A stretch of 16,884 nt of DNA from positions 1-16,884 of the forward strand of contig PNNU01000020.1 in the NCBI GenBank assembly GCA_013824385.1. Direction: 5' to 3'. The notes beneath the pieces are model-generated. The model saw only the letters and a list, made by a program, of their open reading frames with translations, had not been told where the DNA came from and ran no database searches. Shown piece after piece: positions 6,870 to 14,457 of this stretch (within the stretch, counting starts at the first letter, position 1; the number at the start of each line of letters is the position of its first letter). Made by a program: the position numbers and the translations under genes. This DNA is from Anaerolinea sp. GTDB lineage: Bacteria; Chloroflexota; Anaerolineae; Anaerolineales; Anaerolineaceae.

Positions 6870-9191
6870 TCATTCTTCTAGTTTAAACTGAGCTACCAAT
6901 TCTTTTAAGGATTGTGCCATACCTTCAAGAGAGCGGGCTGAAGCAGTTACTTCTTGAACCTGGGCACTCATCTCTTCAGTACTTGCGCTTACTTGTTCAA
7001 TGGCCGCGCTGTTTTCTTCACTAACACTGGCAATGCTCTCAATTGCTGAACTTACCTGGTCAGAATTCTGTGCCATTTGGGTAGTGGATGCTGTATTTTC
7101 TTCTACTACAGCAGAGACTGAATCTACAGCCGCGACCAATTCTTCAGAAGCCGCCCGCATTCTGGCACTGGCTTCGGAGGCCAGATTAGCCTGCGTATTG
7201 ACTGCTTGAGCCGCGGCAAGTATCTCGGAGAGCGCGTTTCCTGCTTCATTAGCGCTTGAAACCCCAAGTTCAACTTCTTTTGTTCCCTCTTCCATGGCGG
7301 TCACTGCTTCAGCCACAGTTTTTTGTATTCCGTTGATCAAACTGCCGATTTCTTTGGTGGCCAAAGAAGACCTTTCTGCAAGTTTGCGCACTTCATCCGC
7401 CACAACTGCAAAGCCTTTGCCGTGCTCTCCTGCTCTGGCAGCTTCGATGGCAGCATTTAAGGCCAATAGATTGGTTTGAGAGGCAATCTCTTCGATAGTC
7501 TGGACAATCTTGCCAATTTCGGTTGATCGTATACCCATCTCTTGAACTTTTTCTGCAGAGACACCCACTTTATTTTTGATTGCCTGCATTCCATCCAAGG
7601 TTTGTTCAACGGTCAACGATCCTTTGTTGGCTGCTTCCGCGGCGTTGGCTGATTCTGTAGATACCGATGCTGCGTTTCCTGCAACTTGTTGAATGGCATT
7701 GTTAATTTGTTCAGTTACAGTTGAAGCTTGATAAACTGATTTGCTTTGCTCATCAGCCCCTTTTGCCACGGCATTAATCGCATTAGACATTTGTTCAACC
7801 GCTAAAGCCGTTTTACTGATGGCTGATGCCTGATCGGTCGTTCCCCTGGCCACTTGTTGGATCGTTACTGCGATCTGGTTGGTGGCGTTTCCCGCCTGGT
7901 CGGCTGCCGCCGAGAGCATTGTAGCTGCGGATTCAAGAGAATTGGCGTTATCAGCAACCAATCCTACCGTCTTGCGTAAGCTGGTAACCATGGTGGAAAA
8001 AGCAACTCCAAGCGTGTCTTTTTCAGAGTGAGGTGTAATTGTCACCGAAAGATCTTTTTGAGCTATGCGATTGGCAGCCTCACCCATATTGCGCAAATAC
8101 TCCGTAACACTATCAAAGGCTTTGCCAATGTTTCCAATTTCATCTTTGCGTTTTCGGACTTTATCTCTGTTTTTCTCGTCAATATCACTATTGACATTAC
8201 CTTCAGCCACACTTGCCGCCTCATAAGCCACTAATTCCAGGGGAGTGGTTATGCTGCGTGTGATAAAAATGCCCAACACGAGGACGATGATGGCCAGGAT
8301 TATTGTTACGATAAACACCAGGTTGCGAAGCGTAACAATCTCATAAGTTGCTTCAGATGTGCTTTGCTCCACCAGAAAACCCCATCCTGTAGAAGGGATA
8401 GGTGCAAAGGCGCCGATTACTTTTTCTCCTACATAATTGATGTATTCCAGTGATCCAGATTCACCGGCGAGAGCATTGGCGGCTCCCTTTGAATTTACAG
8501 TCAATTCCAATTCGGGTCGAGTTTTTATGGCACCCGAGTTTAACAATTGCTCCGAAAACAGAAGTGGAGTTAATACTTTTCCATCTTTACCAATCAAGTA
8601 AGCTTCTCCGGTAGAACCTTGATTCAGTTCAGAAAGCAGCTTGTCAAATGAAACCAACGAGAGCGTGCCTGCCTGAACCCCAAGGATTTTTCCCTCAAGA
8701 ATTATTGGTGTAGCTACAGCAAAAACAACTTGATTTGAATCAGAAGATACGAAAGGTTCAGATATTACATTCTCACCATTAATTGCCTGTTGAAAATAAC
8801 TTTCACCTGATATATCCATCTGTTTATCATCTGTGCGATAAACAGAATTTCCATCAGGAGCATACACTCCCATGTTTTCGTAATAACCCCACTGGTCAAA
8901 GTACTGCTTGTCAGATTCTGCAATTTTTACAGGGTCCATGGTGCGCACTCTGGCTGTGCCAGCCACCACCACCATATCATCCAATCTTTCGCGGATCCAT
9001 TGGTCAATATATTGGCTTTGAGAGCTCGCGGATTGCAAGAAACCCTGTTGAATGCGATCCGAAAGAATCGCACTACTGCGCAGATAAAAAAGAACCGCTA
9101 GTAGTAATACTGGCGGTATGGATATGATGAGTAATAATGCCGTCAATTTAACAGAAAGCGAGTCAATCTTACGGATGTTAGTCTTGTTCAT
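6870..9191 (-). CDS. Methyl-accepting chemotaxis protein with dCache sensor domain and di-HAMP (MCP2)
   Basis: This is a 773-residue chemoreceptor. TM1 is at about 17-37 and TM2 at about 290-311. They flank a roughly 250-residue extracytoplasmic dCache_1 domain with typical signatures ([41 protein letters not shown], and [12 protein letters not shown] before TM2). dCache domains usually bind amino acids or other small organic ligands. HAMP (about 312-366) is followed by a second HAMP-like repeat and the signalling domain with its tip at 560-605. This domain aligns without gaps to that of MCP1 at a fixed 100-residue offset; the protein ends where MCP1 adds its CZB domain. The frame is open to GTG 9209, but GGGAGG lies 3-8 bases upstream of ATG 9191, so I chose that start. 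Both receptors probably share arrays with the nearby CheW proteins. Confidence 0.95.
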   Translation of the reverse strand: MNKTNIRKIDSLSVKLTALLLIISIPPVLLLAVLFYLRSSAILSDRIQQGFLQSASSQSQYIDQWIRERLDDMVVVAGTARVRTMDPVKIAESDKQYFDQWGYYENMGVYAPDGNSVYRTDDKQMDISGESYFQQAINGENVISEPFVSSDSNQVVFAVATPIILEGKILGVQAGTLSLVSFDKLLSELNQGSTGEAYLIGKDGKVLTPLLFSEQLLNSGAIKTRPELELTVNSKGAANALAGESGSLEYINYVGEKVIGAFAPIPSTGWGFLVEQSTSEATYEIVTLRNLVFIVTIILAIIVLVLGIFITRSITTPLELVAYEAASVAEGNVNSDIDEKNRDKVRKRKDEIGNIGKAFDSVTEYLRNMGEAANRIAQKDLSVTITPHSEKDTLGVAFSTMVTSLRKTVGLVADNANSLESAATMLSAAADQAGNATNQIAVTIQQVARGTTDQASAISKTALAVEQMSNAINAVAKGADEQSKSVYQASTVTEQINNAIQQVAGNAASVSTESANAAEAANKGSLTVEQTLDGMQAIKNKVGVSAEKVQEMGIRSTEIGKIVQTIEEIASQTNLLALNAAIEAARAGEHGKGFAVVADEVRKLAERSSLATKEIGSLINGIQKTVAEAVTAMEEGTKEVELGVSSANEAGNALSEILAAAQAVNTQANLASEASARMRAASEELVAAVDSVSAVVEENTASTTQMAQNSDQVSSAIESIASVSEENSAAIEQVSASTEEMSAQVQEVTASARSLEGMAQSLKELVAQFKLEE

Positions 9192-9652
9192 GTTTCCTCC
9201 CGAATACACTAATTTTGAGTACTAATAAACTTTGAATATGACGGCTTCCAACGGATATGCAATTTTCAAAATAGCTTATATCCTTCCTGAACAGGAAAGA
9301 TCTGCTTTGCTTTTAAATATTCGCCTTTATAGTTGAATGGCCGGTAATGAATTAATAAAGCAAATAATTGCCAGGATCAATGCACGTTACAGTTGACATT
9401 CCAAGAAAGGATTTTCGCGACATTTTTCCCGGAGAAGGAAACATAATAACTCAATGTAACGACAGTTAATATATATTAAGGTTATACAACAAGAAAAGTA
9501 ATATCGAAATAAATATGGCCTTAAAAACCAATAAAAGAACAAATAGTCCGGTTATTGGTAAAAAGCACAAAATCGAGTCCATTATTGATTCGATTGATTT
9601 TCAATAAATGATAGAATTGGTCAAATCAAACATAAATAAGGCAGGTGACACA
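9192..9652. other. Divergent intergenic region between MCP2 and the DUF4380 gene
   Basis: About 460 bp of AT-rich sequence without a confident gene. It holds promoter candidates for both directions: a minus-strand pair at 9222-9251, and on the plus strand a TATACA at 9483-9488 with an ACGACA 18 bases upstream. A short inverted repeat TTCCTG-AA-CAGGAA lies at 9284-9297. A perfect 14-bp palindrome TTAATATATATTAA lies at 9466-9479. CGTTACA (9385-9391) recurs inverted as TGTAACG (9455-9461). Any of these could be operators, but each is short enough to occur by chance in AT-rich DNA. A 30-codon open frame at 9515-9607 is treated as a finding, not a gene. Confidence 0.6.
9222..9251 (-). promoter_or_regulatory. 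Weak candidate promoter for MCP2
   Basis: On the minus strand TTGGAA (9251-9246, 4 of 6 consensus) is followed after 18 bases by TATTAG (9227-9222, 4 of 6). This would start transcription near 9215, about 24 bases before ATG 9191 and upstream of its GGGAGG site. The spacing is sensible but both boxes are weak. Confidence 0.25.
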
Positions 9653-10558
9653 ATGGTGGCGATAGAAAAAGTTGCATATCATGGTTGGTCCAATTGTATA
9701 AAGGTCAGCAACAATCTGATCGAATTAATTGTCCTCACGGATGTTGGCCCCAGGATCATCCATTTGGCCTTCAAAGGTGGAGAAAATCTGCTCTATGAAA
9801 ATAAAGAGGATGCCGGTCAAACCGGTGGTGATAAATGGCGTACCTACGGTGGACACCGCCTTTGGCACGCTCCCGAAGATATCGTACGCACTTATGTCCC
9901 TGATAATTTTCCTGTTCAAGTAAAGCTGCTTAAAGATGGCGCAAGGTTTACGGCGCCCGTTGAAGCCAACGGTATTCAAAAAATAGTTGAGATTCATCTG
10001 TCTGAATCTGAGGCCAAAGTAAAAGTCAATCACACCATGGTCAACCGTGGATTATGGCCGATTCCGCTATCGATGTGGGCGCTGACCGTGATGAAAGCCG
10101 GCGGTAAGGTAATCGTGCCCCACCCACCGAAAATCAGCCATGATGATCGACTAATCCCAACTCACACTTTGACATTGTGGGGTTTTACCAAAATGGATGA
10201 TCCGCGCTGGATATGGGGTGATAAATATTATTCTCTTAAACAGGACAGTTCTTTGAGTTCCTGCCAAAAGATTGGCTCCTTGAATACATTCGGCTGGGCA
10301 GCCTATCAAAACGGAAGTGAAGTCTTCATTAAGAAATTTGGTTACAATCCCTCTTTCACTTACCCTGATATGAACTGCAATTTTGAAACCTACACCGATC
10401 AGAATATGCTCGAAGTTGAAACCCTTGGCCCAATGGTGGAGATTGCTCCCGGACAAAAATCCGAACACCTTGAGGAATGGTCTCTGCATAAAGGAATTAA
10501 GCCCTCCACAACGGATGCAGAAATCGACAAGAATATTCTACCCCTGCTCCAGGCATAA
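9653..10558 (+). CDS. DUF4380-family protein (galactose-mutarotase-like beta-sandwich)
   Basis: This 301-residue protein matches my knowledge of the DUF4380 family, whose members are predicted to share the beta-sandwich fold of aldose 1-epimerases. Recognisable motifs are YHGWSNCIKVSN (9-20), LTDVGPRIIHL (28-38), TGGDKWRTYGGHRLWHAPE (57-75) and, near the end, VETLGPMVEIAPGQKSEHLEEW. The last resembles the terminal strands of carbohydrate-binding mutarotase-like proteins. It has no signal peptide or membrane segment, so it is probably cytoplasmic. The reaction is unknown; a role with sugars is inference from fold and from a nearby ROK sugar kinase. The frame is open from ATG 9608, but that codon has no ribosome binding site, while AGGTGA lies 4 bases before ATG 9653, so I chose the latter. 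It is probably monocistronic, because a terminator-like hairpin follows at 10580-10609. Confidence 0.85.
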   Translation: MVAIEKVAYHGWSNCIKVSNNLIELIVLTDVGPRIIHLAFKGGENLLYENKEDAGQTGGDKWRTYGGHRLWHAPEDIVRTYVPDNFPVQVKLLKDGARFTAPVEANGIQKIVEIHLSESEAKVKVNHTMVNRGLWPIPLSMWALTVMKAGGKVIVPHPPKISHDDRLIPTHTLTLWGFTKMDDPRWIWGDKYYSLKQDSSLSSCQKIGSLNTFGWAAYQNGSEVFIKKFGYNPSFTYPDMNCNFETYTDQNMLEVETLGPMVEIAPGQKSEHLEEWSLHKGIKPSTTDAEIDKNILPLLQA

Positions 10559-10579
10559 GTCAGTAATCAAGCTTCAAAA

Positions 10580-10609
10580 AAAGGATGCCGCTAATTCCGG
10601 GCTTCCTTT
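10580..10609 (+). terminator. Terminator-like hairpin after the DUF4380 gene, tail merges with next promoter
   Basis: AAAGGA-T-GCC (10580-10589) pairs with GGC-T-TCCTTT (10600-10609): nine base pairs with one T-T mismatch, around a 10-base loop. It begins 22 bases after the stop. The sequence that follows is TATAATAC, so the hairpin's T tail directly abuts the candidate -10 box of the next gene. Confidence 0.5.
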
Positions 10610-10614
10610 ATAAT
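10609..10614 (+). promoter_or_regulatory. Candidate -10 box for the TudS-like gene
   Basis: A perfect TATAAT would start transcription near 10621, about 26 bases before ATG 10647, and leaves the GGAGGAA ribosome binding site in the leader. The -35 position falls inside the preceding hairpin and is not consensus-like, so the box may alternatively just be part of a terminator tail. Confidence 0.4.
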
Positions 10615-10646
10615 ACAATTTGAAACCTGATTAATTGGAGGAATCC

Positions 10647-11195
10647 ATGTTCACAGATTCACGCAGTAAAAAAGTGATCCTTGTGGCGCATTGTATTTTG
10701 AACCAAAATGCCAAAATTGACCGCTGCGCTCATTACCCAGGTGCGATGCGAGAAGTCACGCAAGCCTTGTTGGATGCCGGGGTTGGCGTCATCCAAATGC
10801 CTTGCCCCGAGCTGCAATACCTTGGTTTGGATCGTCAAGCCGAAAAAAACAAAGACACAACCATCGAATCCGAAGACACGCGTGTGGGTGCATTGATGAA
10901 TAAAACAGTACCCAAAGTGTTGTGCGGAAAAATCTCATACGATCTTATCTATCAGATCAAGCAGTACCAGCTCAATGGTTTTAATATCATCGGTATGCTG
11001 GGTATCAATGATTCGCCCACCTGCGGCGTTGAAAGTACATGGGAGGACGGCAAAGAGACCGCCGGCAGCGGCATCTTCATTAAGATATTCAAGGAAGAAT
11101 GCGCCGATCAGGGCGTGAACATCCCCATCCGTGGAATCAAGGCGCAAGACCCCCAGGCAGCCCTCGAAGCACTGAAAGAACTTCTGAACTCATGA
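10647..11195 (+). CDS. TudS/DUF523-related putative desulfidase (CD3072-like)
   Basis: This 182-residue cytoplasmic protein resembles the CD3072-type relatives of TudS (DUF523). TudS thiouracil desulfidase holds a [4Fe-4S] cluster on three cysteines and removes sulfur from thiolated bases. Candidate ligands here are C16 in LVAHCILNQNA, C53 in QMPCPELQYLGLDR and C126 in GINDSPTCGVEST; C27 and C93 are additional cysteines. The order of these motifs and the length fit the family. The substrate is unknown, and desulfidation is inferred from family knowledge. The frame is open from TTG 10635, but that codon overlaps the GGAGGAA Shine-Dalgarno (10637-10643), so ATG 10647 is the start. The gene ends 73 bp from the convergent ROK gene, with a shared bidirectional terminator between. 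Confidence 0.8.
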   Translation: MFTDSRSKKVILVAHCILNQNAKIDRCAHYPGAMREVTQALLDAGVGVIQMPCPELQYLGLDRQAEKNKDTTIESEDTRVGALMNKTVPKVLCGKISYDLIYQIKQYQLNGFNIIGMLGINDSPTCGVESTWEDGKETAGSGIFIKIFKEECADQGVNIPIRGIKAQDPQAALEALKELLNS

Positions 11196-11223
11196 ACGCG
11201 ATGAATGCACGAAAGTAGTAAAA

Positions 11224-11248
11224 AAAAACCGGCAATACGCCGGTTTTT
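11224..11248. terminator. Bidirectional intrinsic terminator between convergent genes
   Basis: AAAAACCGGC (11224-11233) and GCCGGTTTTT (11239-11248) form a perfect 10-bp stem around a 5-base loop, with A run before and T run after. It lies between the stops of the TudS-like gene (11195, plus) and the ROK gene (11268, minus), and each strand reads GC-rich stem then T run, so it can end both transcripts. Confidence 0.9.
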
Positions 11249-11267
11249 CTGTATTTATAAACTATTT

Positions 11268-12206
11268 TTATCCTCTTGCAAGCGCCAAAGCACCCACCAG
11301 GCCAGCCTGGTCTCCCAATTTGGCATAGCAGATCTGCAATTCAGCGTTATATGCCGGGGTCATCACGCTTTCGTTTATAGTTCGCTTCACCGGATTCAGG
11401 AACAAGTCGCGGGCATTGGTTACACCACCGCCAAGTACAACAATGGTGGGGTTGAAGAGATGCAGTAAATCAGTAATTGCCCGTCCCAGAAAAACTCCGG
11501 CATATTCAAAGGCTTCGACTGCTAGCGGATCACCCTGAGCGCCAGCTTCTGCAATCTGTCTTGAGTTCGGTTTTTGAGGGTCAAGCGAAAGGATCGATTT
11601 TGCGCCTTCTTTTAATCTTCGCTCTACATAATTGGCGATGCCGGTACCTGAAGAAACGGATTCCAAATGTCCGCGGTGACCGCAGCCGCAAAGTGGACCG
11701 TCTGGCAGCACAGTTATGTGCCCCACTTCGCCGGCGATTCCTTGCGGGCCTACCAACATGCGGTCATCAATAATAAATCCGCCGCCAATTCCGGTGCTGA
11801 TGGTGAGATAGATCAGATCATGATGCCCGACCCCGGCGCCGTACTTCCATTCACCAAGCGCGGCCAGATTGGCATCATTACCAAGAATAATAGGAGTTTT
11901 GTGGCGTTTCTCAACCAATGGACCGAGGGGAATATCAATCCAACCTCTCACATTGGAAGCTTTATAGACAATACCGTTTTTAGGGTCCACCGGGCCAGGA
12001 ACGGCGATGCCAATACGTTCCACGCCGCCTTCATCCGGCCAGATCTCACCAATCAGATCGTTTAATCGGTCTTCAGGTTTTTCATCGCCGTTATGCGTGG
12101 CGATAATTTTCTTTTTAATGGGTTCTATCCCCTCTTCAGGGTAAAGAGCGGCACGCAGCTGAGTGCCCCCAATATCAATACCTATGTATTTCTTGTCTTT
12201 CACCAT
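11268..12206 (-). CDS. ROK-family sugar kinase, probable glucokinase
   Basis: This is a 312-residue ROK kinase without an N-terminal helix-turn-helix, so it is an enzyme rather than a repressor. It would phosphorylate glucose or a related hexose with ATP in the cytoplasm. Visible motifs: phosphate loop DIGGTQLRAALY (11-22), catalytic D111 in LGNDANLAALGEW, LTISTGIGGGFIID (134-147), and the zinc/ROK signature GEVGH163...C173-G-C175-GHRGHLE, which fits G-H-x(9-11)-CxCGxxG-(C/H)-x-E with His at the last variable position. LGGGV begins the second ATP-site half. The frame is open to 12305, but the extra 33 residues have no family similarity, so I chose ATG 12206, preceded by a modest GAGAG site. 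Exact sugar specificity (glucose, allose, mannose, N-acetyl sugars) cannot be fixed from sequence alone. Confidence 0.9.
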   Translation of the reverse strand: MVKDKKYIGIDIGGTQLRAALYPEEGIEPIKKKIIATHNGDEKPEDRLNDLIGEIWPDEGGVERIGIAVPGPVDPKNGIVYKASNVRGWIDIPLGPLVEKRHKTPIILGNDANLAALGEWKYGAGVGHHDLIYLTISTGIGGGFIIDDRMLVGPQGIAGEVGHITVLPDGPLCGCGHRGHLESVSSGTGIANYVERRLKEGAKSILSLDPQKPNSRQIAEAGAQGDPLAVEAFEYAGVFLGRAITDLLHLFNPTIVVLGGGVTNARDLFLNPVKRTINESVMTPAYNAELQICYAKLGDQAGLVGALALARG

Positions 12207-12246
12207 AGTAACTCTCAAATTCCACCGGGGAGATCCTCTCAACGGT

Positions 12247-12275
12247 ATAATAAAAATAATATCATGACTATACAA
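12247..12275 (-). promoter_or_regulatory. Candidate promoter for the ROK kinase
   Basis: On the minus strand TTGTAT (12275-12270) is followed after exactly 17 bases by TATTAT (12252-12247), 5 of 6 of the -10 consensus. Initiation near 12240 would give a leader of about 34 bases before ATG 12206. Confidence 0.5.
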
Positions 12276-12337
12276 TTGCGCATGAATTTTACCAATAAAA
12301 ACCATTATTGGGGTTTTAAAATTTGATTAATGAATTC

Positions 12338-12367
12338 TTCAATATTTTTGAAACCTTGTGGTATAAT
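12338..12367 (+). promoter_or_regulatory. Extended -10 promoter of rplS
   Basis: TATAAT at 12362-12367 is preceded by TG-G, giving a full extended -10 element (TGnTATAAT from 12359). The -35 candidate TTCAAT at 12338-12343, 18 bases upstream, is weak, as is common for extended -10 promoters. Initiation near 12374 would give a leader of about 45 bases before the L19 start. Confidence 0.65.
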
Positions 12368-12377
12368 TTTGCTTCGC

Positions 12378-12391
12378 GCCGTTCAAACGGC
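12378..12391 (+). promoter_or_regulatory. Small hairpin in the rplS leader
   Basis: GCCGT-TCAA-ACGGC can fold as a 5-bp stem with a 4-base loop just after the predicted transcription start. It is followed by a purine stretch with nine A residues and the AGGTG ribosome binding region. L19 leaders with regulatory hairpins are known in some bacteria, but this one is short and could equally be a 5' stabiliser or chance. Confidence 0.3.
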
Positions 12392-12418
12392 AGGAAAAAA
12401 AAAGGTCAGGTGTAGAAA

Positions 12419-12766
12419 ATGAGCGATTTATTAAAAGCCTATGATGCTCCCGTTAACCCGAACATTCCGGAACTCCGAACTGGTGATTCCGTTAGCGTTC
12501 ATGTGAAAATCAAGGAAGGCGCCCGCGAACGTATTCAGGAATTCAAGGGTGTTGTCCTCTACATGCACAATTGTGGAAACAATTCCACATTTACTGTGCG
12601 CCGTGTTGCCAGCAATGGCATTGGTGTGGAACGTACCTTCTTGCTTCGTTCACCCCGCATCGATAAAGTTGTGGTGGAACGGCACAGCAAGGTTCGCCGT
12701 GCCCGCTTGTACTTCCTGCGCGAACGCTCAGGCAAGAGCGCACGCCTTAAACAGAAATTCAATTAG
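12419..12766 (+). CDS. rplS: Large ribosomal subunit protein bL19
   Basis: This 115-residue bL19 lies at the 30S-50S interface. Nearly the whole family pattern is visible: [19 protein letters not shown] (17-35), [33 protein letters not shown], and the basic end [23 protein letters not shown]. Length is normal. ATG 12419 follows an AGGTG site by about 7 bases. L19 usually sits in an rpsP-rimM-trmD-rplS operon. Here it stands alone with its own extended -10 promoter and a terminator 24 bases after its stop, so its expression looks uncoupled from the tRNA-modification genes in this genome. Confidence 0.98.
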   Translation: MSDLLKAYDAPVNPNIPELRTGDSVSVHVKIKEGARERIQEFKGVVLYMHNCGNNSTFTVRRVASNGIGVERTFLLRSPRIDKVVVERHSKVRRARLYFLRERSGKSARLKQKFN

Positions 12767-12789
12767 TTTCTGACCCGTTGATTTTTTCA

Positions 12790-12820
12790 GGGTGCAACCA
12801 ACGCCGAGGTTGCGCCCTTT
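12790..12820 (+). terminator. Intrinsic terminator after rplS
   Basis: GGGTGCAACC (12790-12799) pairs with GGTTGCGCCC (12808-12817), ten pairs including one G-U, around an 8-base loop, followed by TTTGTTCTT. The next gene starts only 33 bases later without an obvious promoter, so it may depend on partial read-through. Confidence 0.75.
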
Positions 12821-12850
12821 GTTCTTAATGAGATGCGCCAGGAGAAAACC

Positions 12851-13573
12851 ATGACACCTCCGATTATTGGCATCACCGTCAGTCGTATCCAAAAAAATCA
12901 TCGATATTACAATCAAAACCCATCCGCGTATGCAGAGGCTATTGTCCGCGCAGGCGGCTTGCCCTTACTGATCCCCATTGAACTTCCAACTTCGCAAACC
13001 CTCAGAATCCTCGATCAAGTGGATGGACTGCTGTTCTCAGGTGGAGGCGACGTGGATTATCACCTTTTCAATGGTGCGCCGCACTCCAGTATTGAAGGGG
13101 TTTGCGAAGAACGTGATCAACTTGAAATCGGGTTGTTGAAAAGCGCGATCAAGGATGAGAAACCAGTCCTTGGCATCTGCCGCGGCATGCAACTGATCAA
13201 TGTGGCGTTGGGTGGAACTCTCTACACACATATTCCTGAACAATTCGATACAGACATCATCCACAACTCACCAGATGAGAATAACCGCGATACCCTGGTT
13301 CACGAAGTAGAATTGGATCCAAATTCAAAGCTCGGCAAGATCATCCGCCAAAGAAGATTTTCAGTAAATAGTTTTCACCACCAGGCCGTTCAAATTGCTG
13401 CACCCAATTTGAGGGTGACAGCACGCTCAACTGATGGTTTAATAGAAGCAGTTGAGCTGACCGCAGGTAATTCATTTGGTGTAATTGGTATGCAATGGCA
13501 CCCTGAATGCCTATTGGCCATTCGAACGCAACTTGATATTTTCAAAGCTTTTACGGCTGCTTGTCAAGAATAA
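12851..13573 (+). CDS. Class I glutamine amidotransferase-like gamma-glutamyl hydrolase (peptidase C26, PuuD-like)
   Basis: This is a 240-residue cytoplasmic protein of the C26 family, which cleaves gamma-glutamyl amide bonds; known members include PuuD (gamma-glutamyl-GABA hydrolase) and folate gamma-glutamyl hydrolases. The catalytic triad is complete: nucleophile C110 in PVLGICRGMQLINVALGG, and H217/E219 in GVIGMQWHPE. DGLLFSGGGDVDY (58-70) and SVNSFHHQAV (171-180) are further family motifs. ATG 12833 opens the same frame, but AGGAGA lies directly before ATG 12851, so the shorter form is chosen. It is followed 12 bp later by murI, and then hom, folK and folP on the same strand. I see no putrescine-pathway genes here, so the PuuD reaction should not be assumed; another gamma-glutamyl substrate is possible. 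Confidence 0.9.
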   Translation: MTPPIIGITVSRIQKNHRYYNQNPSAYAEAIVRAGGLPLLIPIELPTSQTLRILDQVDGLLFSGGGDVDYHLFNGAPHSSIEGVCEERDQLEIGLLKSAIKDEKPVLGICRGMQLINVALGGTLYTHIPEQFDTDIIHNSPDENNRDTLVHEVELDPNSKLGKIIRQRRFSVNSFHHQAVQIAAPNLRVTARSTDGLIEAVELTAGNSFGVIGMQWHPECLLAIRTQLDIFKAFTAACQE

Positions 13574-13585
13574 CCGGGAGAAGAA

Positions 13586-14395
13586 ATGATCACAACCATA
13601 GGTATGCTCGATTCAGGCGTCGGTGGTCTCACCATCCTGCGTGCCATCCGCGAACAAATGCCGGGGCATCCAGTCGTTTATCTGGCGGATCAGGCTCACG
13701 TGCCTTATGGCGTACGCAAGCTTGAAGAGGTGCGCGGTTTTACCAAAGAAATCACCCGTTTTTTGATCAATCAAAGAGCCAGGCTCATTGTAGTGGCATG
13801 CAACACAGCCTCGGTTGCCTCTCTTGCCTATCTGCGTAAGGAATTCCCTGAAACGCCTTTCGTCGGCATGGAACCTGCAGTCAAACCTGCTGCCGAACAA
13901 ACCAAATCAGGAGTGGTAGGCGTGCTGGCTACATATGCCACCTTCCATACGGATGTATATAACTCGGTGGTTGAACGCTTTGCAAAAAACGTCACTCTTC
14001 TGCAAAACCACTGCCCCGGATTAGTCAGCCAGATTGAAAAAGGGGATTTGTCGGGATCAGAAACAAGACGGATTCTTGAAAGCGCCTTGCGCCCCATGCT
14101 TGCACAGAAGATTGATACCGTAGTGCTTGGCTGCACACATTATCCATTTGTAATTCCGCTCATCCAGGAAATTGTCGGGCCAAACGTGCGTGTGATCGAC
14201 CCGGCGCCGGCCATCGCGCGTCAAACACAGCGTCTGCTTGCCGAACACGGCTGGCTTGCCGATGGAAAAACAAGCTCTGAAATTCGCCTGATCACCACGG
14301 GAAGTGTAAAACAGATTGAAAACAATTTACCCTTGTATCTGGGTTATCACTTGCAGGTGGAATCCATCCAATGGCAAGACGGAAAACTCGGATAG
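13586..14395 (+). CDS. murI: Glutamate racemase
   Basis: This 269-residue cofactor-independent racemase converts L-glutamate to D-glutamate for peptidoglycan precursors in the cytoplasm. Both catalytic cysteines are present: C72 in VVACNTASV and C183 in VVLGCTHYPF. The substrate-binding DSGVGGLT (9-16) and VPYG (39-42) are intact, and the length is typical. ATG 13586 follows a GGGAGAAG site, 12 bp after the preceding C26 hydrolase, so the two are probably co-transcribed. Its presence implies a peptidoglycan wall with D-Glu, which some Chloroflexota lineages are said to have modified or lost. Confidence 0.97.
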   Translation: MITTIGMLDSGVGGLTILRAIREQMPGHPVVYLADQAHVPYGVRKLEEVRGFTKEITRFLINQRARLIVVACNTASVASLAYLRKEFPETPFVGMEPAVKPAAEQTKSGVVGVLATYATFHTDVYNSVVERFAKNVTLLQNHCPGLVSQIEKGDLSGSETRRILESALRPMLAQKIDTVVLGCTHYPFVIPLIQEIVGPNVRVIDPAPAIARQTQRLLAEHGWLADGKTSSEIRLITTGSVKQIENNLPLYLGYHLQVESIQWQDGKLG

Positions 14396-14457
14396 TTTTC
14401 AACCTGCCACAATAAATGAATGATTTTTAGTTTTTAGTAATATCAGGAAGGGGAATC

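Noticed and set aside
9192..9209. GTG start at 9209 for MCP2
   Set aside because: The GGGAGG ribosome binding site lies inside this extension and is correctly spaced for ATG 9191.
9466..9479. 14-bp palindrome considered as a phage or IS attachment/target site
   Set aside because: No integrase, transposase, flanking repeat or tRNA gene is present; an AT-only palindrome of this size in an AT-rich spacer can arise by chance.
9608..9652. Upstream ATG 9608 as start of the DUF4380 gene
   Set aside because: No ribosome binding site before it, while AGGTGA precedes ATG 9653; the extra 15 residues do not look like family sequence.
11667..12065. 132-codon plus-strand open frame inside the ROK gene region
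   Set aside because: Antisense to a ROK kinase with all catalytic and zinc motifs, no domain in the translation.
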